Below are positions 8,662 to 18,326 of a stretch of DNA of 64,000 bases, one piece after another; position 1 is the stretch's first letter; every line of letters starts with the position of its first letter. This stretch comes from Ferrovibrio sp. GTDB taxonomy: Bacteria > Pseudomonadota > Alphaproteobacteria > Ferrovibrionales > Ferrovibrionaceae. The stretch covers positions 62,001-126,000 of the forward strand of contig NZ_JAHBYG010000002.1 in assembly GCF_019636075.1 (NCBI RefSeq), read 5' to 3'. A model generated the notes under the pieces. It searched no databases and was not told the DNA's origin. It saw only the letters and a list, made by a program, of their open reading frames with translations. Position numbers and translations under genes: made by a program.

Positions 8662-9798
8662 CTAGCGGGCGGTATTCAGCAGCCGGATATCGTAAAGCGC
8701 CGGCGCGGCCTCGAATTCGCCCAGTTCGCCGGTGGCCAGCCCGAGCTGGATGGCATCGCTATCCTCGCGGTCGAAGATCATCCGGGCATTGAAGGTCTGG
8801 TGCGCGTAACCGTGCTTGTCGAGGATGCGATAGACCGTGACGCCGTTGCGGATCTCGGTGGCCGAGGTGACGCTGGCGCGGATGTTGCTGATGCGGTAGC
8901 CGCCGATCTCGCGGCCCAGCAATGGCTGCATGATCTTCTCGGCGCGGGCCAGGAACATGATCGTATCGACATCCGACTGGTTCACCAGCGCGTCGGTGCC
9001 GCGATTGAACTGGCCCACCAGCACCTGATAGGGCAGCGCCTTGGCGATGATGCGGGCCAGGGTGATGGTCACGTCGCCGACGATATACTCGAAGCCGCGC
9101 GGATTGACGCCTTCCACCTGATGATAGGAAAAATGCGAGCCCACCGTGAAGGCCGCGCGCAGCGTGGGCACCAGGCGCGGATCGCCCTTGCGGCGCGCCA
9201 GCGCATTGTCGGCCAGGATCAGCAGCAGCGCCAGATAGGTGCGCAGATCGGCTTCCAGGCCCTTGCTGCGGTTCCACACATAGAAGCCGTCGCCCACCGT
9301 CGAGCGTGCCAGTTCCACGCGCAGGCCGCATTCGTTCAGCCGCTTGCTGGCGCTGTTGATGGAATATTCCAGCGAGGAAAGCTGGGCCACCTGCTCCAGC
9401 GGCGTATGCTTGGAAAACCCCACGATATCGAACAGCATCACCGCGCGGTTGGCGGTTTCGGTGACAGCGTAGCGCTTCACCAGATTTTCGATCACGCCGG
9501 GATTCACATCGGCGCGGCCCTGGCCGATGTTGAAGGGTACTTCCATGGTGAGCGGGCGGGTGCGCAGCACCTTGCAGGTTTCGGCGAAGGTATGGTCGCC
9601 CATCAGGCGGCGGCCGCGGATCAGGCGCGGATATTCCTCGGCGCGGCCCAGCACATTGTAGGGTTCGGAAAACGCGAACGACACTTCGCTGCCGCGGTGG
9701 GTCCAGCCGGCAAGGATATGCTTGCCCAGGCGCCAGGAGGAATACAGGACGAAGTCGATCTCCCGCATGCCCTGACGGACGGCGTCCTGATCGCTCAT
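8662..9798 (-). CDS. Class III nucleotidyl cyclase-like protein
   Basis: A 378-residue soluble protein. Residues 119-131 (AVMLFDIVGFSKH) and 168-173 (VGDGFY) match the two metal-binding aspartate motifs of class III adenylate/guanylate cyclase homology domains: Asp124 and Asp170 are the expected Mg/Mn ligands. The first 110 residues show no domain I recognise. The rest of the catalytic domain is unusual: I do not see the standard substrate-specifying Lys/Asp pair, and a large insertion separates the motifs from the C-terminal part, so catalytic activity is uncertain. It lies 23 bases downstream of pgi on the same strand and is probably the last gene of a glpX-pgm-pgi operon. It could be an active cyclase, an inactive nucleotide sensor, or neither. 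Confidence 0.6.
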   Translation of the reverse strand: MSDQDAVRQGMREIDFVLYSSWRLGKHILAGWTHRGSEVSFAFSEPYNVLGRAEEYPRLIRGRRLMGDHTFAETCKVLRTRPLTMEVPFNIGQGRADVNPGVIENLVKRYAVTETANRAVMLFDIVGFSKHTPLEQVAQLSSLEYSINSASKRLNECGLRVELARSTVGDGFYVWNRSKGLEADLRTYLALLLILADNALARRKGDPRLVPTLRAAFTVGSHFSYHQVEGVNPRGFEYIVGDVTITLARIIAKALPYQVLVGQFNRGTDALVNQSDVDTIMFLARAEKIMQPLLGREIGGYRISNIRASVTSATEIRNGVTVYRILDKHGYAHQTFNARMIFDREDSDAIQLGLATGELGEFEAAPALYDIRLLNTAR

Positions 9799-9821
9799 CC
9801 GAGCCTCGTTCCCCTGTATTG

Positions 9822-11489
9822 TTAGTCGACAGCGCCTTTGCGGGCGACTTCGATCAACCCGTTGGTTGCCGGATCATGATGCGGCTGTCGTTTCGGGTCC
9901 GTCAACTCCTCGAGGATCGGCTTTGCAAGGCGCTTGCCCAGTTCCACCCCCCACTGGTCGAACGAATTGATGCCCCATACCGCGCCTTGCGCGAAAATCT
10001 TGTGTTCGTAGAGGGCGATCAACTGACCCAACGTAAACGGATCGATGCGCGGCAGCAGCAGCGTGGTGGTGGGCCGGTTGCCGGGAAAGCTGCGATGCGG
10101 CGCCAGCATGCGGGATTCGTATTCCGGCTGGCCGCTCTGGCGCAGTTCGGCCATCACCTCGGCCTGCGGCCTGCCCATGGCCAGCGCTTCGGTTTGCGCG
10201 AAGGCATTGGCCAGCAGCATGGCGTGATGCCGGGTGCCATTCTCGCCCATCGGATACCGGCTGTGCAGCGGCACGATGAAATCCGCCGGGATCGGCTGGG
10301 TGCCCTGATGCAGCAATTGATAAAAGGCATGCTGGCCATTGGTGCCTGGTTCGCCGAACACCACGGGTCCGGTGGCGTAATGCACCGGGCGGCTCCAGCG
10401 GTCGACGCGCTTGCCGTTGCTCTCCATGTCGGCCTGCTGCAGATAGGCCGGCAGGCGGGCCAGGCCCTGGTCGTAAGGCAGCACGGCCAGGGATGTGAAG
10501 CCCAGGAAGTTGATGTTCCAGATGCCGGCCAGGGCCATCAGTACCGGCAGATTGCGCTCCAGCGGCGCGGTCTGGAAGTGTTTGTCCATGGCATGGGCGC
10601 CGGCCAGGAAGCTGCGGAAATTCTCCATGCCGATGGCCAGCGCGATGGGGAGCCCGATGGCCGACCACAGCGAATAGCGGCCACCCACCCAATCCCAGAA
10701 AGTGAGGCGATGATCAGGCTTGATGCCGAATGTTTCCATCTCGGCAGGCGCCGCCGACAGCGCGATGAAATGCGCCGGCCAATCGGCATCTCGGCCCAGG
10801 CCGGCCTGCAACCATGCACGCGCCGAGGCGGCGTTGGTCATGGTTTCTTGGGTGGTGAAGGTTTTGGAGGCGACGATGAACAGCGTCTCGGCCGGGTCCA
10901 GCCCGGCCACGGCACGCGCCAGATCGGCACCATCCACGTTGCTGACGAACCGCACATCCAGCCCCGGCTGGTGATCGGCGGCCAGGGCATCCACCGCCAT
11001 GCGCGGGCCCAGATCGGAACCGCCGATGCCGATATTGATCGCGGTGCGGAAAGGCTTGCCCGTCGCGCCGCGCCAGCGGCCTTCGCGGATGGCGGCCACC
11101 ATGGCAGCCATGCGTTCAAGTTCGGCCTGCGCGGTGGCGGCCACATCCTCGCCATCGAGATCGAAAGCACTGCCCGGCGGCAGACGCAGCACGCTGTGCA
11201 GCACGGCGCGGTCTTCGGTCAGGTTGATATGCTCGCCGGCAAACATTGCGTCACGCAGGCCGGTCAGATCGGCGGCCTCGGCCAGATCGAGCAGCAGGCG
11301 CAGGGTCTCGGCGGTCAGGCGCTGACGGGAGAGATCGAGCAGCAAGCCGTCCTGGCGCCAGGACAGGGTATCGAACCGCTGGGCATCGGCGGCGAACAGG
11401 TCGCGCAGAGTCTGCGGCGCCAGCGCTTCGGCATGGGCTTGCAGGGCCTGCCAGGCGGGGCTGCTATCAATCGGCGGAAGCTGATCCAT
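9822..11489 (-). CDS. pgi: Glucose-6-phosphate isomerase
   Basis: A 555-residue cytoplasmic enzyme interconverting glucose-6-phosphate and fructose-6-phosphate. Key sequences are the phosphate-binding GIGGSDLGPRM (about 152-162), SKTFTTQETMTNA, the family signature beginning near FWDWVGGRYSLWSAIGLP, and the C-terminal region with NSFDQWGVELGK, which carries a conserved active-site lysine. Length fits the long bacterial/eukaryotic Pgi type. The start at 11489 has AAAGG about 11 bases upstream. It begins 15 bases after pgm, which itself begins 15 bases after glpX, so the three form one operon routing gluconeogenic carbon through fructose-6-phosphate and glucose-6-phosphate to glucose-1-phosphate. 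Confidence 0.96.
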   Translation of the reverse strand: MDQLPPIDSSPAWQALQAHAEALAPQTLRDLFAADAQRFDTLSWRQDGLLLDLSRQRLTAETLRLLLDLAEAADLTGLRDAMFAGEHINLTEDRAVLHSVLRLPPGSAFDLDGEDVAATAQAELERMAAMVAAIREGRWRGATGKPFRTAINIGIGGSDLGPRMAVDALAADHQPGLDVRFVSNVDGADLARAVAGLDPAETLFIVASKTFTTQETMTNAASARAWLQAGLGRDADWPAHFIALSAAPAEMETFGIKPDHRLTFWDWVGGRYSLWSAIGLPIALAIGMENFRSFLAGAHAMDKHFQTAPLERNLPVLMALAGIWNINFLGFTSLAVLPYDQGLARLPAYLQQADMESNGKRVDRWSRPVHYATGPVVFGEPGTNGQHAFYQLLHQGTQPIPADFIVPLHSRYPMGENGTRHHAMLLANAFAQTEALAMGRPQAEVMAELRQSGQPEYESRMLAPHRSFPGNRPTTTLLLPRIDPFTLGQLIALYEHKIFAQGAVWGINSFDQWGVELGKRLAKPILEELTDPKRQPHHDPATNGLIEVARKGAVD

Positions 11490-11504
11490 GCTGACAAGGG
11501 CCTT

Positions 11505-13151
<1,647 letters not shown>

Positions 13152-14126
13152 TCAGGCGTGCGGCAGGCGGCTGGTGAGGTCGTATCGCGCGCCGGTGGCG
13201 GCATCCAGAATCAGTGTGTGCAGGATGGCGGTGTTGCCCTCGATGCGCACGCCCTGGCAGACCGGGCCGCTATTGATGCCGCTGGCCACGAACAGCGCAT
13301 GCTCGGCTTTCACCAGGTCGCTGCCCGCAAGCCATTTGCCGGTATCCAGGCCGAAGGCGCGCACCTTCTCGGCCTCATCGTCGCTCTGCGGATCCACGCG
13401 ACCGAAGAATTCGCCGCCCATGGCGCGCGCGAAGATCGCGGTGATCACGCCTTCCGGCGAACCGCCGGTGCCAAACAGCGCATCCACCGGCTGGCCATCC
13501 TGCAGCGCCATGAAGGCGCCGGCCACATCGCCGTTTTCCTGCAACATGGTGCGCGCGCCGGCGGCATGGATATCCTTGATCATCGCATGATGGCGCTTGC
13601 GGTTGAGCACGAAGATGCGCAATTCGCGGACCGGCTTGCGCAAGGCGTCGCTCAAGGCTTCCAGCCGCTGCTTAACCGGCCAGGCGGGATCGACCTTGCC
13701 CTTGGCGGCGGCCGGCAGCACCAGCTTGTCCATGTAGAAACTGGGGCCGAGATCGAACATCGCGCCGCGCGGCGCCAGCGCCATCACGGCCATGGAATTA
13801 TCCACGCCGTTGGCCATGTTGGTGGTGCCCTCGATGGGGTCCACGGCGATTTCGATTTCAGGATCTTTCTGGCCGATGCGTTCGCCGCGATAGAGCAGCG
13901 GCGCATTGTCCTTTTCGCCCTCGCCGATCATCACGATGGCATTGATGCCGATCTCGCTCAGCGCCTTGCGCATGGCATCCACGGCGGCGCCATCGCCGTC
14001 TTCCTTGGCGGAGCGACCGGCCCAATCGTAGGCCGCCAGCGCGGCTGACTCGGTGACCAGGCGGAGCGCAAAGGGAAAATCGGGGCGGGCAAAGGGATTG
14101 GATGCAGGCGCGTTGCTAGCAGACAT
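13152..14126 (-). CDS. glpX: Class II fructose-1,6-bisphosphatase
   Basis: A 324-residue cytoplasmic GlpX-type phosphatase that hydrolyses fructose-1,6-bisphosphate to fructose-6-phosphate, a committed step of gluconeogenesis. The conserved metal and substrate sites are present: MIGEGEKDNAP (about residues 65-75), VDPIEGTTNMANG (about 95-107), and the GTGGSPEGV loop. Length fits the family (about 320-340). An AGGAGGAG ribosome binding site stands about 10 bases before the start at 14126. It is the first gene of a probable glpX-pgm-pgi operon with 15-base gaps, an arrangement that links gluconeogenesis directly to glucose-1-phosphate supply. The 216 bases upstream hold the operon promoter, which I cannot define. 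Confidence 0.95.
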   Translation of the reverse strand: MSASNAPASNPFARPDFPFALRLVTESAALAAYDWAGRSAKEDGDGAAVDAMRKALSEIGINAIVMIGEGEKDNAPLLYRGERIGQKDPEIEIAVDPIEGTTNMANGVDNSMAVMALAPRGAMFDLGPSFYMDKLVLPAAAKGKVDPAWPVKQRLEALSDALRKPVRELRIFVLNRKRHHAMIKDIHAAGARTMLQENGDVAGAFMALQDGQPVDALFGTGGSPEGVITAIFARAMGGEFFGRVDPQSDDEAEKVRAFGLDTGKWLAGSDLVKAEHALFVASGINSGPVCQGVRIEGNTAILHTLILDAATGARYDLTSRLPHA

Positions 14127-14296
14127 GGGGTGGCGGTCTCCTCCTGGCCGGCCGATTGATCGCTTGGGAATACGGCAAAAACCCGGCTACGCCAAGGCGG
14201 ATGCATGAATTTAGCACTGCATTATGCAGGCATTGCAGGGCCGGAAATGAGACATTCAGATTATCGGGACAAGCCGCCGGAAGTGGGACAGCGGCA

Positions 14297-14360
14297 GGCT
14301 ATTGATCCCGGCGCCGCAGGCTATTGATCCCAGCGCCGCAGGCTATTGATCCCAGCGCCG
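14297..14360. repeat. 22-bp tandem repeat (3 copies) across a stop codon
   Basis: The unit GGCTATTGATCCC[G/A]GCGCCGCA occurs at 14297-14318, 14319-14340 and 14341-14360 (last copy truncated by two bases). The first copy differs at one base from the second. The third copy encodes the last codons (R-R-W-D-Q-stop) of the DUF1194 gene on the minus strand; the other two lie beyond the stop, so they are tandem duplications of the gene end. Confidence 0.9.
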
Positions 14361-15248
14361 GCGCCAGAATTCCTGGCTCTGGCGTTCGCCGATATCGCAG
14401 CCCTTGGCATAGCCCTGGTTCTGGGTGGGCATCACGCGCCAATCGTTGAGCTTGGGGCGCGGGCCGAATTGCAGCCAATCTTTGGGCACCACCGGGGCGC
14501 TGGCGATTTCCAGGATCAGCTTGCGGCGCACGGCTTCATGGAAGGTGTCGAAACCCTGAGCCACCACCACGAAGGAGCCCGGCCCGCCGGTGACACAGCC
14601 TTCGTAATAGGCGTCCAGATCCGGCAGCGTGGGAAAGCCCCAGGTATTCTGTTTGTCGTTGATGATGGTGAGGCCGTTGATCACGATGCCGGCGGCCAAT
14701 GCCATGTCGCGCGCCACATCCACCCGGCCGCCATCGTTGTTGGGGCCGTCGCCGGAAATATCCAGCACGCGCCGCATGCCCTGATAGGGTGCGGCGGCAA
14801 AGCGCGGCAGGGCATGGGTGATGGCGCCTGAAATGCTGGTGCGGCGCGCCGTGCGGATCGGCTGGGCCAGCAGATGCTGCGATACCCGCTCGGCGCTGGC
14901 GGCGTCCGAGATCAGCGTCCAGTCCATGATCTGATTGTCGGTGAAGCTGTCGGCCCATTCGAAATAGGCGACGGCGATGCGGCCATGGATGCCGCCCTGG
15001 ATAGCCTTCACCACTTTGGGATCGACGATTGCCTTGGCATAGCCTTCGCGCTGCAGGCGGGCTTCGTCGGGATCGATGCTTCCGGAGATATCCACCGCCA
15101 GCAGCAACACCAGATCCACTTGGGGTTTGTTGGGGTCGAAACCGAGGGTGCCGCCATCCCGGTTCCGGAGCTGGGCCGAAGCGGGAGCGGAAAGGGATAC
15201 CGACGCCAGCAGAGCCAGCGCAAGAATCGCAAGGCAACGCCTGATCAT
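14343..15248 (-). CDS. DUF1194 protein, secreted von Willebrand A-like
   Basis: A 301-residue exported protein. A signal peptide spans about residues 1-25 (hydrophobic core followed by APASAQ). The mature part starts a von Willebrand factor A-like fold with a metal-ion-dependent adhesion site: LAVDISGSID (about 52-61) gives the D-x-S-x-S motif. Features recalled for the DUF1194 family of alphaproteobacteria, including ISGDGPNNDGG and YYEGCVTGGPGSFV, are clear. The function is unknown; VWA domains usually bind protein partners through a metal ion. The gene is divergent from the UbiH-type gene at 15331. Its 3' end lies in a 22-bp tandem repeat, two units of which follow the stop codon. Confidence 0.87.
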   Translation of the reverse strand: MIRRCLAILALALLASVSLSAPASAQLRNRDGGTLGFDPNKPQVDLVLLLAVDISGSIDPDEARLQREGYAKAIVDPKVVKAIQGGIHGRIAVAYFEWADSFTDNQIMDWTLISDAASAERVSQHLLAQPIRTARRTSISGAITHALPRFAAAPYQGMRRVLDISGDGPNNDGGRVDVARDMALAAGIVINGLTIINDKQNTWGFPTLPDLDAYYEGCVTGGPGSFVVVAQGFDTFHEAVRRKLILEIASAPVVPKDWLQFGPRPKLNDWRVMPTQNQGYAKGCDIGERQSQEFWRRRWDQ

Positions 15249-15330
15249 GCAATCAGCCTAGCCCGGGCGCGACACCGCGTCCATCGCAGATTGCTTTACA
15301 AGCCGGCCCGGCAGGGGGATGCTGCCGGCC

Positions 15331-16599
15331 ATGACAACGCTCGATACCGATATTGCCATCGTTGGCGGCGGCCTTGCCGGCCTCACCCTGGGCATCGCCC
15401 TTGGTAGGATGGGCGGCCGTATGGGTGGGCCGGGCTTGCGGGTTTTGCTGGTAGACCGCGAAGATCCGGCCAGGGCCCTGGCTGCCGGCTTCGATGGCCG
15501 GGTATCGGCCATCGCGCTCGCCTCGCAGCGCATGCTGGATGCCATCGGCCTGTGGCGCCATGTCAGCGAGGCGCAGCCGATGTGGGATATCCGGGTATCG
15601 GATGGCGATTCCCGGCTTTTCGTGCATTACGATCACCGCGACCTGGCTGAACTGGGCGACCAGCCCTTCGGCTGGATGGTGGAAAACCGGGTGATGCGCC
15701 AAGCCCAGCAGGCGGCCCTGGCCGATTTGCCCAACGTGACCCTGCTGGCGCCCATGGGCGTGACCGGCATGCAGCTGGGCGAAAGCGGCAGCGGTCAGCC
15801 GGCCAGCCTGCAGCTTGCCGATGGCCGCGAAGTTCGCGCCCGCCTGGTGGTCGGCGCCGATGGCCGGCAATCGCAGATCCGCCAGCTTGCCGGTATCGGC
15901 GTGCAGCACTGGAGCTATAACCAGACCGGCATCGTCTGCACCGTGGTGCATGAACGGCCGCATCATGGCGTGGCGCAGGAGCGTTTCCTGCCCGCCGGAC
16001 CCTTCGCCATCCTGCCGATGACCGACGATAGCGCGGGCCGGCATCGGTCCTCCCTGGTCTGGACCGAGCCGCCGGAACGCGCCAAGGCGATCCTGGCGCT
16101 GGACGAGGCCGGCTTCGTAGCCGAGATGCGGCTGCGCTTCGGCGACCATTTCGGCAAGCTGACCAGCACGGGTCCGCGCTGGTCCTATCCGCTCACCTTC
16201 CTGCATGCGCGCGATTATTGCGCCCATCGCCTGGCGCTGGCCGGCGATGCCGCCCATGGCATCCACCCGATTGCCGGCCAGGGCCTCAATCTCGGCTTGC
16301 GCGATGTGGCCACGCTGACGGAAGTGATCGTGCAGGCGGCGCGTGTGGGGCTGGATATCGGGCAGGAAAATGTGCTGGACGATTACGCCCGCTGGCGGCG
16401 GGTGGATAGCACCGTGCTCAGCGCCGTCACCGATGGTTTGACCCGGCTATTCTCCAACGATATCGCGCCGATCGCGCTGGCCCGCCGGCTCGGCCTGGGG
16501 CTGGTGCAGAAATTGCCGCCGGCCAAGCGATTGTTCATGCGCCATGCCATGGGCGATCTGGGCAGGCTGCCCAAGCTGCTGCGCGGCGAGGCAGTTTAG
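15331..16599 (+). CDS. UbiH/UbiF/VisC/COQ6-family FAD monooxygenase
   Basis: A 422-residue class A flavoprotein hydroxylase, most likely acting on the ring in ubiquinone biosynthesis. Motifs are the FAD-binding Rossmann start DIAIVGGGLAGLTLG, the mid-protein VVGADGRQSQIR (the DG motif that touches FAD and NAD(P)H), and the C-terminal LAGDAAHGIHPIAGQGLNLGLRD that is diagnostic for this family. Which ring position it hydroxylates cannot be told from sequence; alphaproteobacteria often have UbiL/UbiH homologues with broad regiospecificity. A COQ7 homologue is at 56 kb. Starts at 15319 and 15331 are possible; AGGGGG at 15313-15318 abuts the first ATG, so the second is preferred. A strong palindrome follows the stop. 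Confidence 0.88.
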   Translation: MTTLDTDIAIVGGGLAGLTLGIALGRMGGRMGGPGLRVLLVDREDPARALAAGFDGRVSAIALASQRMLDAIGLWRHVSEAQPMWDIRVSDGDSRLFVHYDHRDLAELGDQPFGWMVENRVMRQAQQAALADLPNVTLLAPMGVTGMQLGESGSGQPASLQLADGREVRARLVVGADGRQSQIRQLAGIGVQHWSYNQTGIVCTVVHERPHHGVAQERFLPAGPFAILPMTDDSAGRHRSSLVWTEPPERAKAILALDEAGFVAEMRLRFGDHFGKLTSTGPRWSYPLTFLHARDYCAHRLALAGDAAHGIHPIAGQGLNLGLRDVATLTEVIVQAARVGLDIGQENVLDDYARWRRVDSTVLSAVTDGLTRLFSNDIAPIALARRLGLGLVQKLPPAKRLFMRHAMGDLGRLPKLLRGEAV

Positions 16600-16606
16600 C
16601 CACAAT

Positions 16607-16659
16607 CACCCCAAATCCGTCATGCCCGGGCTTGTTCCGGGCATGACGGATTTGGGGTG
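16607..16659. terminator. 23-bp perfect palindrome between convergent genes
   Basis: CACCCCAAATCC... at 16607-16629 is perfectly complementary to 16637-16659, with a seven-base loop (GCTTGTT). It starts seven bases after the UbiH-type stop codon and ends 23 bases before the stop of the convergent DUF3750 gene. It could serve as a bidirectional terminator, although neither side has a run of T. CATGCCCGG/CCGGGCATG palindromes of this sort are commonly dispersed in alphaproteobacterial genomes, so it may be a repeat element instead. Confidence 0.6.
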
Positions 16660-16682
16660 GCGGGTTCGCAGGCTACGGCTTT

Positions 16683-17447
16683 TCAGGAGCCTTCGCGGCC
16701 GGTTTCCGCCGCCATGCCGATGCGGCCGATGCCGGGCAGTTTGAGGGCAGGGCGCAGCAGGTCGATGCCGAGTGTGAGGCCGAGCAGGTTCAACTCGATG
16801 CCTTCGGCGGGCGCCAGCGTCAGGCCGGCCAGGCCGAACAGGGAAAGCTGTACGCCATGGCCGCTGGGTGCGGTGCCAATCGGCATGCCTTCGGCGATGA
16901 AATCCTTGCCCACGGCGGTAGGCGGCAGGCTCAGGCCGAGTTCCGGCACGGAGCGACCGATATGGGCGGTGAATGTGTTGGAGTTCGGCCCCGGCCACAT
17001 CACGTAACGGTCGGCATGGGGATATTCGGCAATCGCCTGCAGCACGCGGGGGATCAGCTCGGTGGCGCGAGGGCCGCGGATATCCAGCAGCAATTCCGGT
17101 TCGTTGCCGGCCCAGCGGGTATCGGGCTGGCCATAGCGTTCGCGCACATTGGGGCTGCTCCAGCGCACCACTTCAAAGCGCCGGAAGCCATCGGCGCCCT
17201 CAGGCTTCACGGCGATCCAGGTATGCACCGCGAAGGCGCCGCGCCAGCCCCATACCCGGGCGGCATAAACCTGGATGGCGGCTTCGCTGTTCTTGGTGGG
17301 ATCGGGGGCCAGGCCGGTGCTGTCCCAGCGCGCGCCGCTCCATGAACGGGGCCGGTCTTCCTGCAAAGCCAAGCCGGCCGCGCTGACACCCAGCGGCAGG
17401 AAAAGCAGGGCTAGCAATATCAGGGCAATACGTCGCGCGGTCTGCAT
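16683..17447 (-). CDS. DUF3750 domain protein, membrane-anchored or secreted
   Basis: A 254-residue protein with a hydrophobic N-terminus (about residues 7-27), a signal peptide or single anchor, followed by a soluble domain. Features that I recognise from the DUF3750 family include VYAARVWGWRGAFAVHTWIAVK, here at about residues 60-82, the DIRGP segment, and YPHADRYVMWPGPNSNTF with a conserved Asn-Thr-Phe. No biochemical function is known to me. It converges with the UbiH-type gene and is separated from it by a strong palindrome. The 85 bases upstream separate it from clpP on the same strand, so it may be the second gene of that unit. Confidence 0.82.
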   Translation of the reverse strand: MQTARRIALILLALLFLPLGVSAAGLALQEDRPRSWSGARWDSTGLAPDPTKNSEAAIQVYAARVWGWRGAFAVHTWIAVKPEGADGFRRFEVVRWSSPNVRERYGQPDTRWAGNEPELLLDIRGPRATELIPRVLQAIAEYPHADRYVMWPGPNSNTFTAHIGRSVPELGLSLPPTAVGKDFIAEGMPIGTAPSGHGVQLSLFGLAGLTLAPAEGIELNLLGLTLGIDLLRPALKLPGIGRIGMAAETGREGS

Positions 17448-17532
17448 GACCTGCGATGATAGGGCGGATTATGGCGGCAACAAGGCCGTTTTCTCCGCCC
17501 TCACCATTTCGTGGTCAGGAACCGATTTGCAG

Positions 17533-18141
17533 TCAGGCGATATCGCTTTGGTTCTGCACGATACGGCCGACCAGGCCATAGGCGATGGCCTCATCGGCGG
17601 TCATCCAATAATCGCGGTCGGTGTCCTTTTCGATCCGCTCCAGCGGCTGGCCGGTTTCGCGGGCGAAAATTTCGTTCAGCCGCTTGCGCATGCGGATGAT
17701 TTCCTTGGCCTGGATGGCAACATCCGATGCCTTGCCGCCGGCGCCGCCAGACGGCTGGTGCAGCAGGAAGCGGGTATTGGGCAGGCAGAGGCGGTTTTCC
17801 CGGGTGGCGGCGCTGAAGATCAGCGCGCCGGCCGAGGCCACCCAGCCGGTGCCGACGATGCGCACGGTGGGTTTCACGAACTTGATCGTGTCGTAGATCG
17901 TGTCGCCGGATTCGACGTGGCCGCCCTGGGAATTCAGGAAGATGGTGATCGGGTCGTCGCTGTCGGCGGCCATGGCCAGCAGCCGGGCGGTGACGCCCTG
18001 GGCCAGTTTCTGGTCGATGCCGCCGAAAATCAGGATGGTGCGGGCCTTGAACAGCCGCTCATCCAGGCCGCCGAACTTGTCCTTGGCGTCCTTTTCGTCT
18101 TTCTCTTTTTCCGGGGCGTCGTCGTTCAGCGCATACAGCAT
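17533..18141 (-). CDS. ClpP-family serine protease subunit
   Basis: A 202-residue ATP-dependent Clp protease proteolytic subunit homologue. The catalytic triad lines up with E. coli ClpP at a constant offset: Ser103 in WVASAGAL, His128 in LLHQPSGG and Asp177 in DTDRDYWM. The oxyanion region LNSQGGHVESG is also present. The N-terminus is unusual: instead of the conserved axial-loop start it has a highly charged DDAPEKEKDEKDAKDK segment (7-22). No clpX or lon follows, unlike the usual clpP-clpX-lon arrangement, so this is probably an additional ClpP paralogue rather than the main one. An AGGAG lies about 11 bases before the start. Whether it pairs with ClpA/ClpX is unknown. Confidence 0.85.
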   Translation of the reverse strand: MLYALNDDAPEKEKDEKDAKDKFGGLDERLFKARTILIFGGIDQKLAQGVTARLLAMAADSDDPITIFLNSQGGHVESGDTIYDTIKFVKPTVRIVGTGWVASAGALIFSAATRENRLCLPNTRFLLHQPSGGAGGKASDVAIQAKEIIRMRKRLNEIFARETGQPLERIEKDTDRDYWMTADEAIAYGLVGRIVQNQSDIA

Positions 18142-18291
18142 CGGTCAAACTTCTCCTGGCGGTTGATCCTGCCTAGCCCAGCCCGTTGCGGCTTGCAAGG
18201 GCCGGGGGCGCCTTGCAAGGGCCGGGGCAGGGCAGCAAGATGGTGTTACGCCGGCCAATCCGCTAGATTGCCGCCGGAAACCACAGCAAAT

Positions 18292-18315
18292 TCCACTTAT
18301 AAATCCACTTATAAA
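18292..18315 (+). repeat. 12-bp tandem duplication before the bdhA ribosome binding site
   Basis: TCCACTTATAAA occurs twice head to tail (18292-18303 and 18304-18315), directly followed by the AGGAG of the 3-hydroxybutyrate dehydrogenase gene. Each copy carries TTATAAA, a possible sigma70 -10 hexamer (TATAAA), so the duplication may have doubled a promoter element. It may equally be neutral slippage. Confidence 0.7.
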
Positions 18316-18326
18316 GGAGTGCAGCG

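Noticed and set aside
14297-14360. CRISPR-like repeat
   Set aside because: The 22-bp units are directly adjacent with no spacers, and there are no cas genes.
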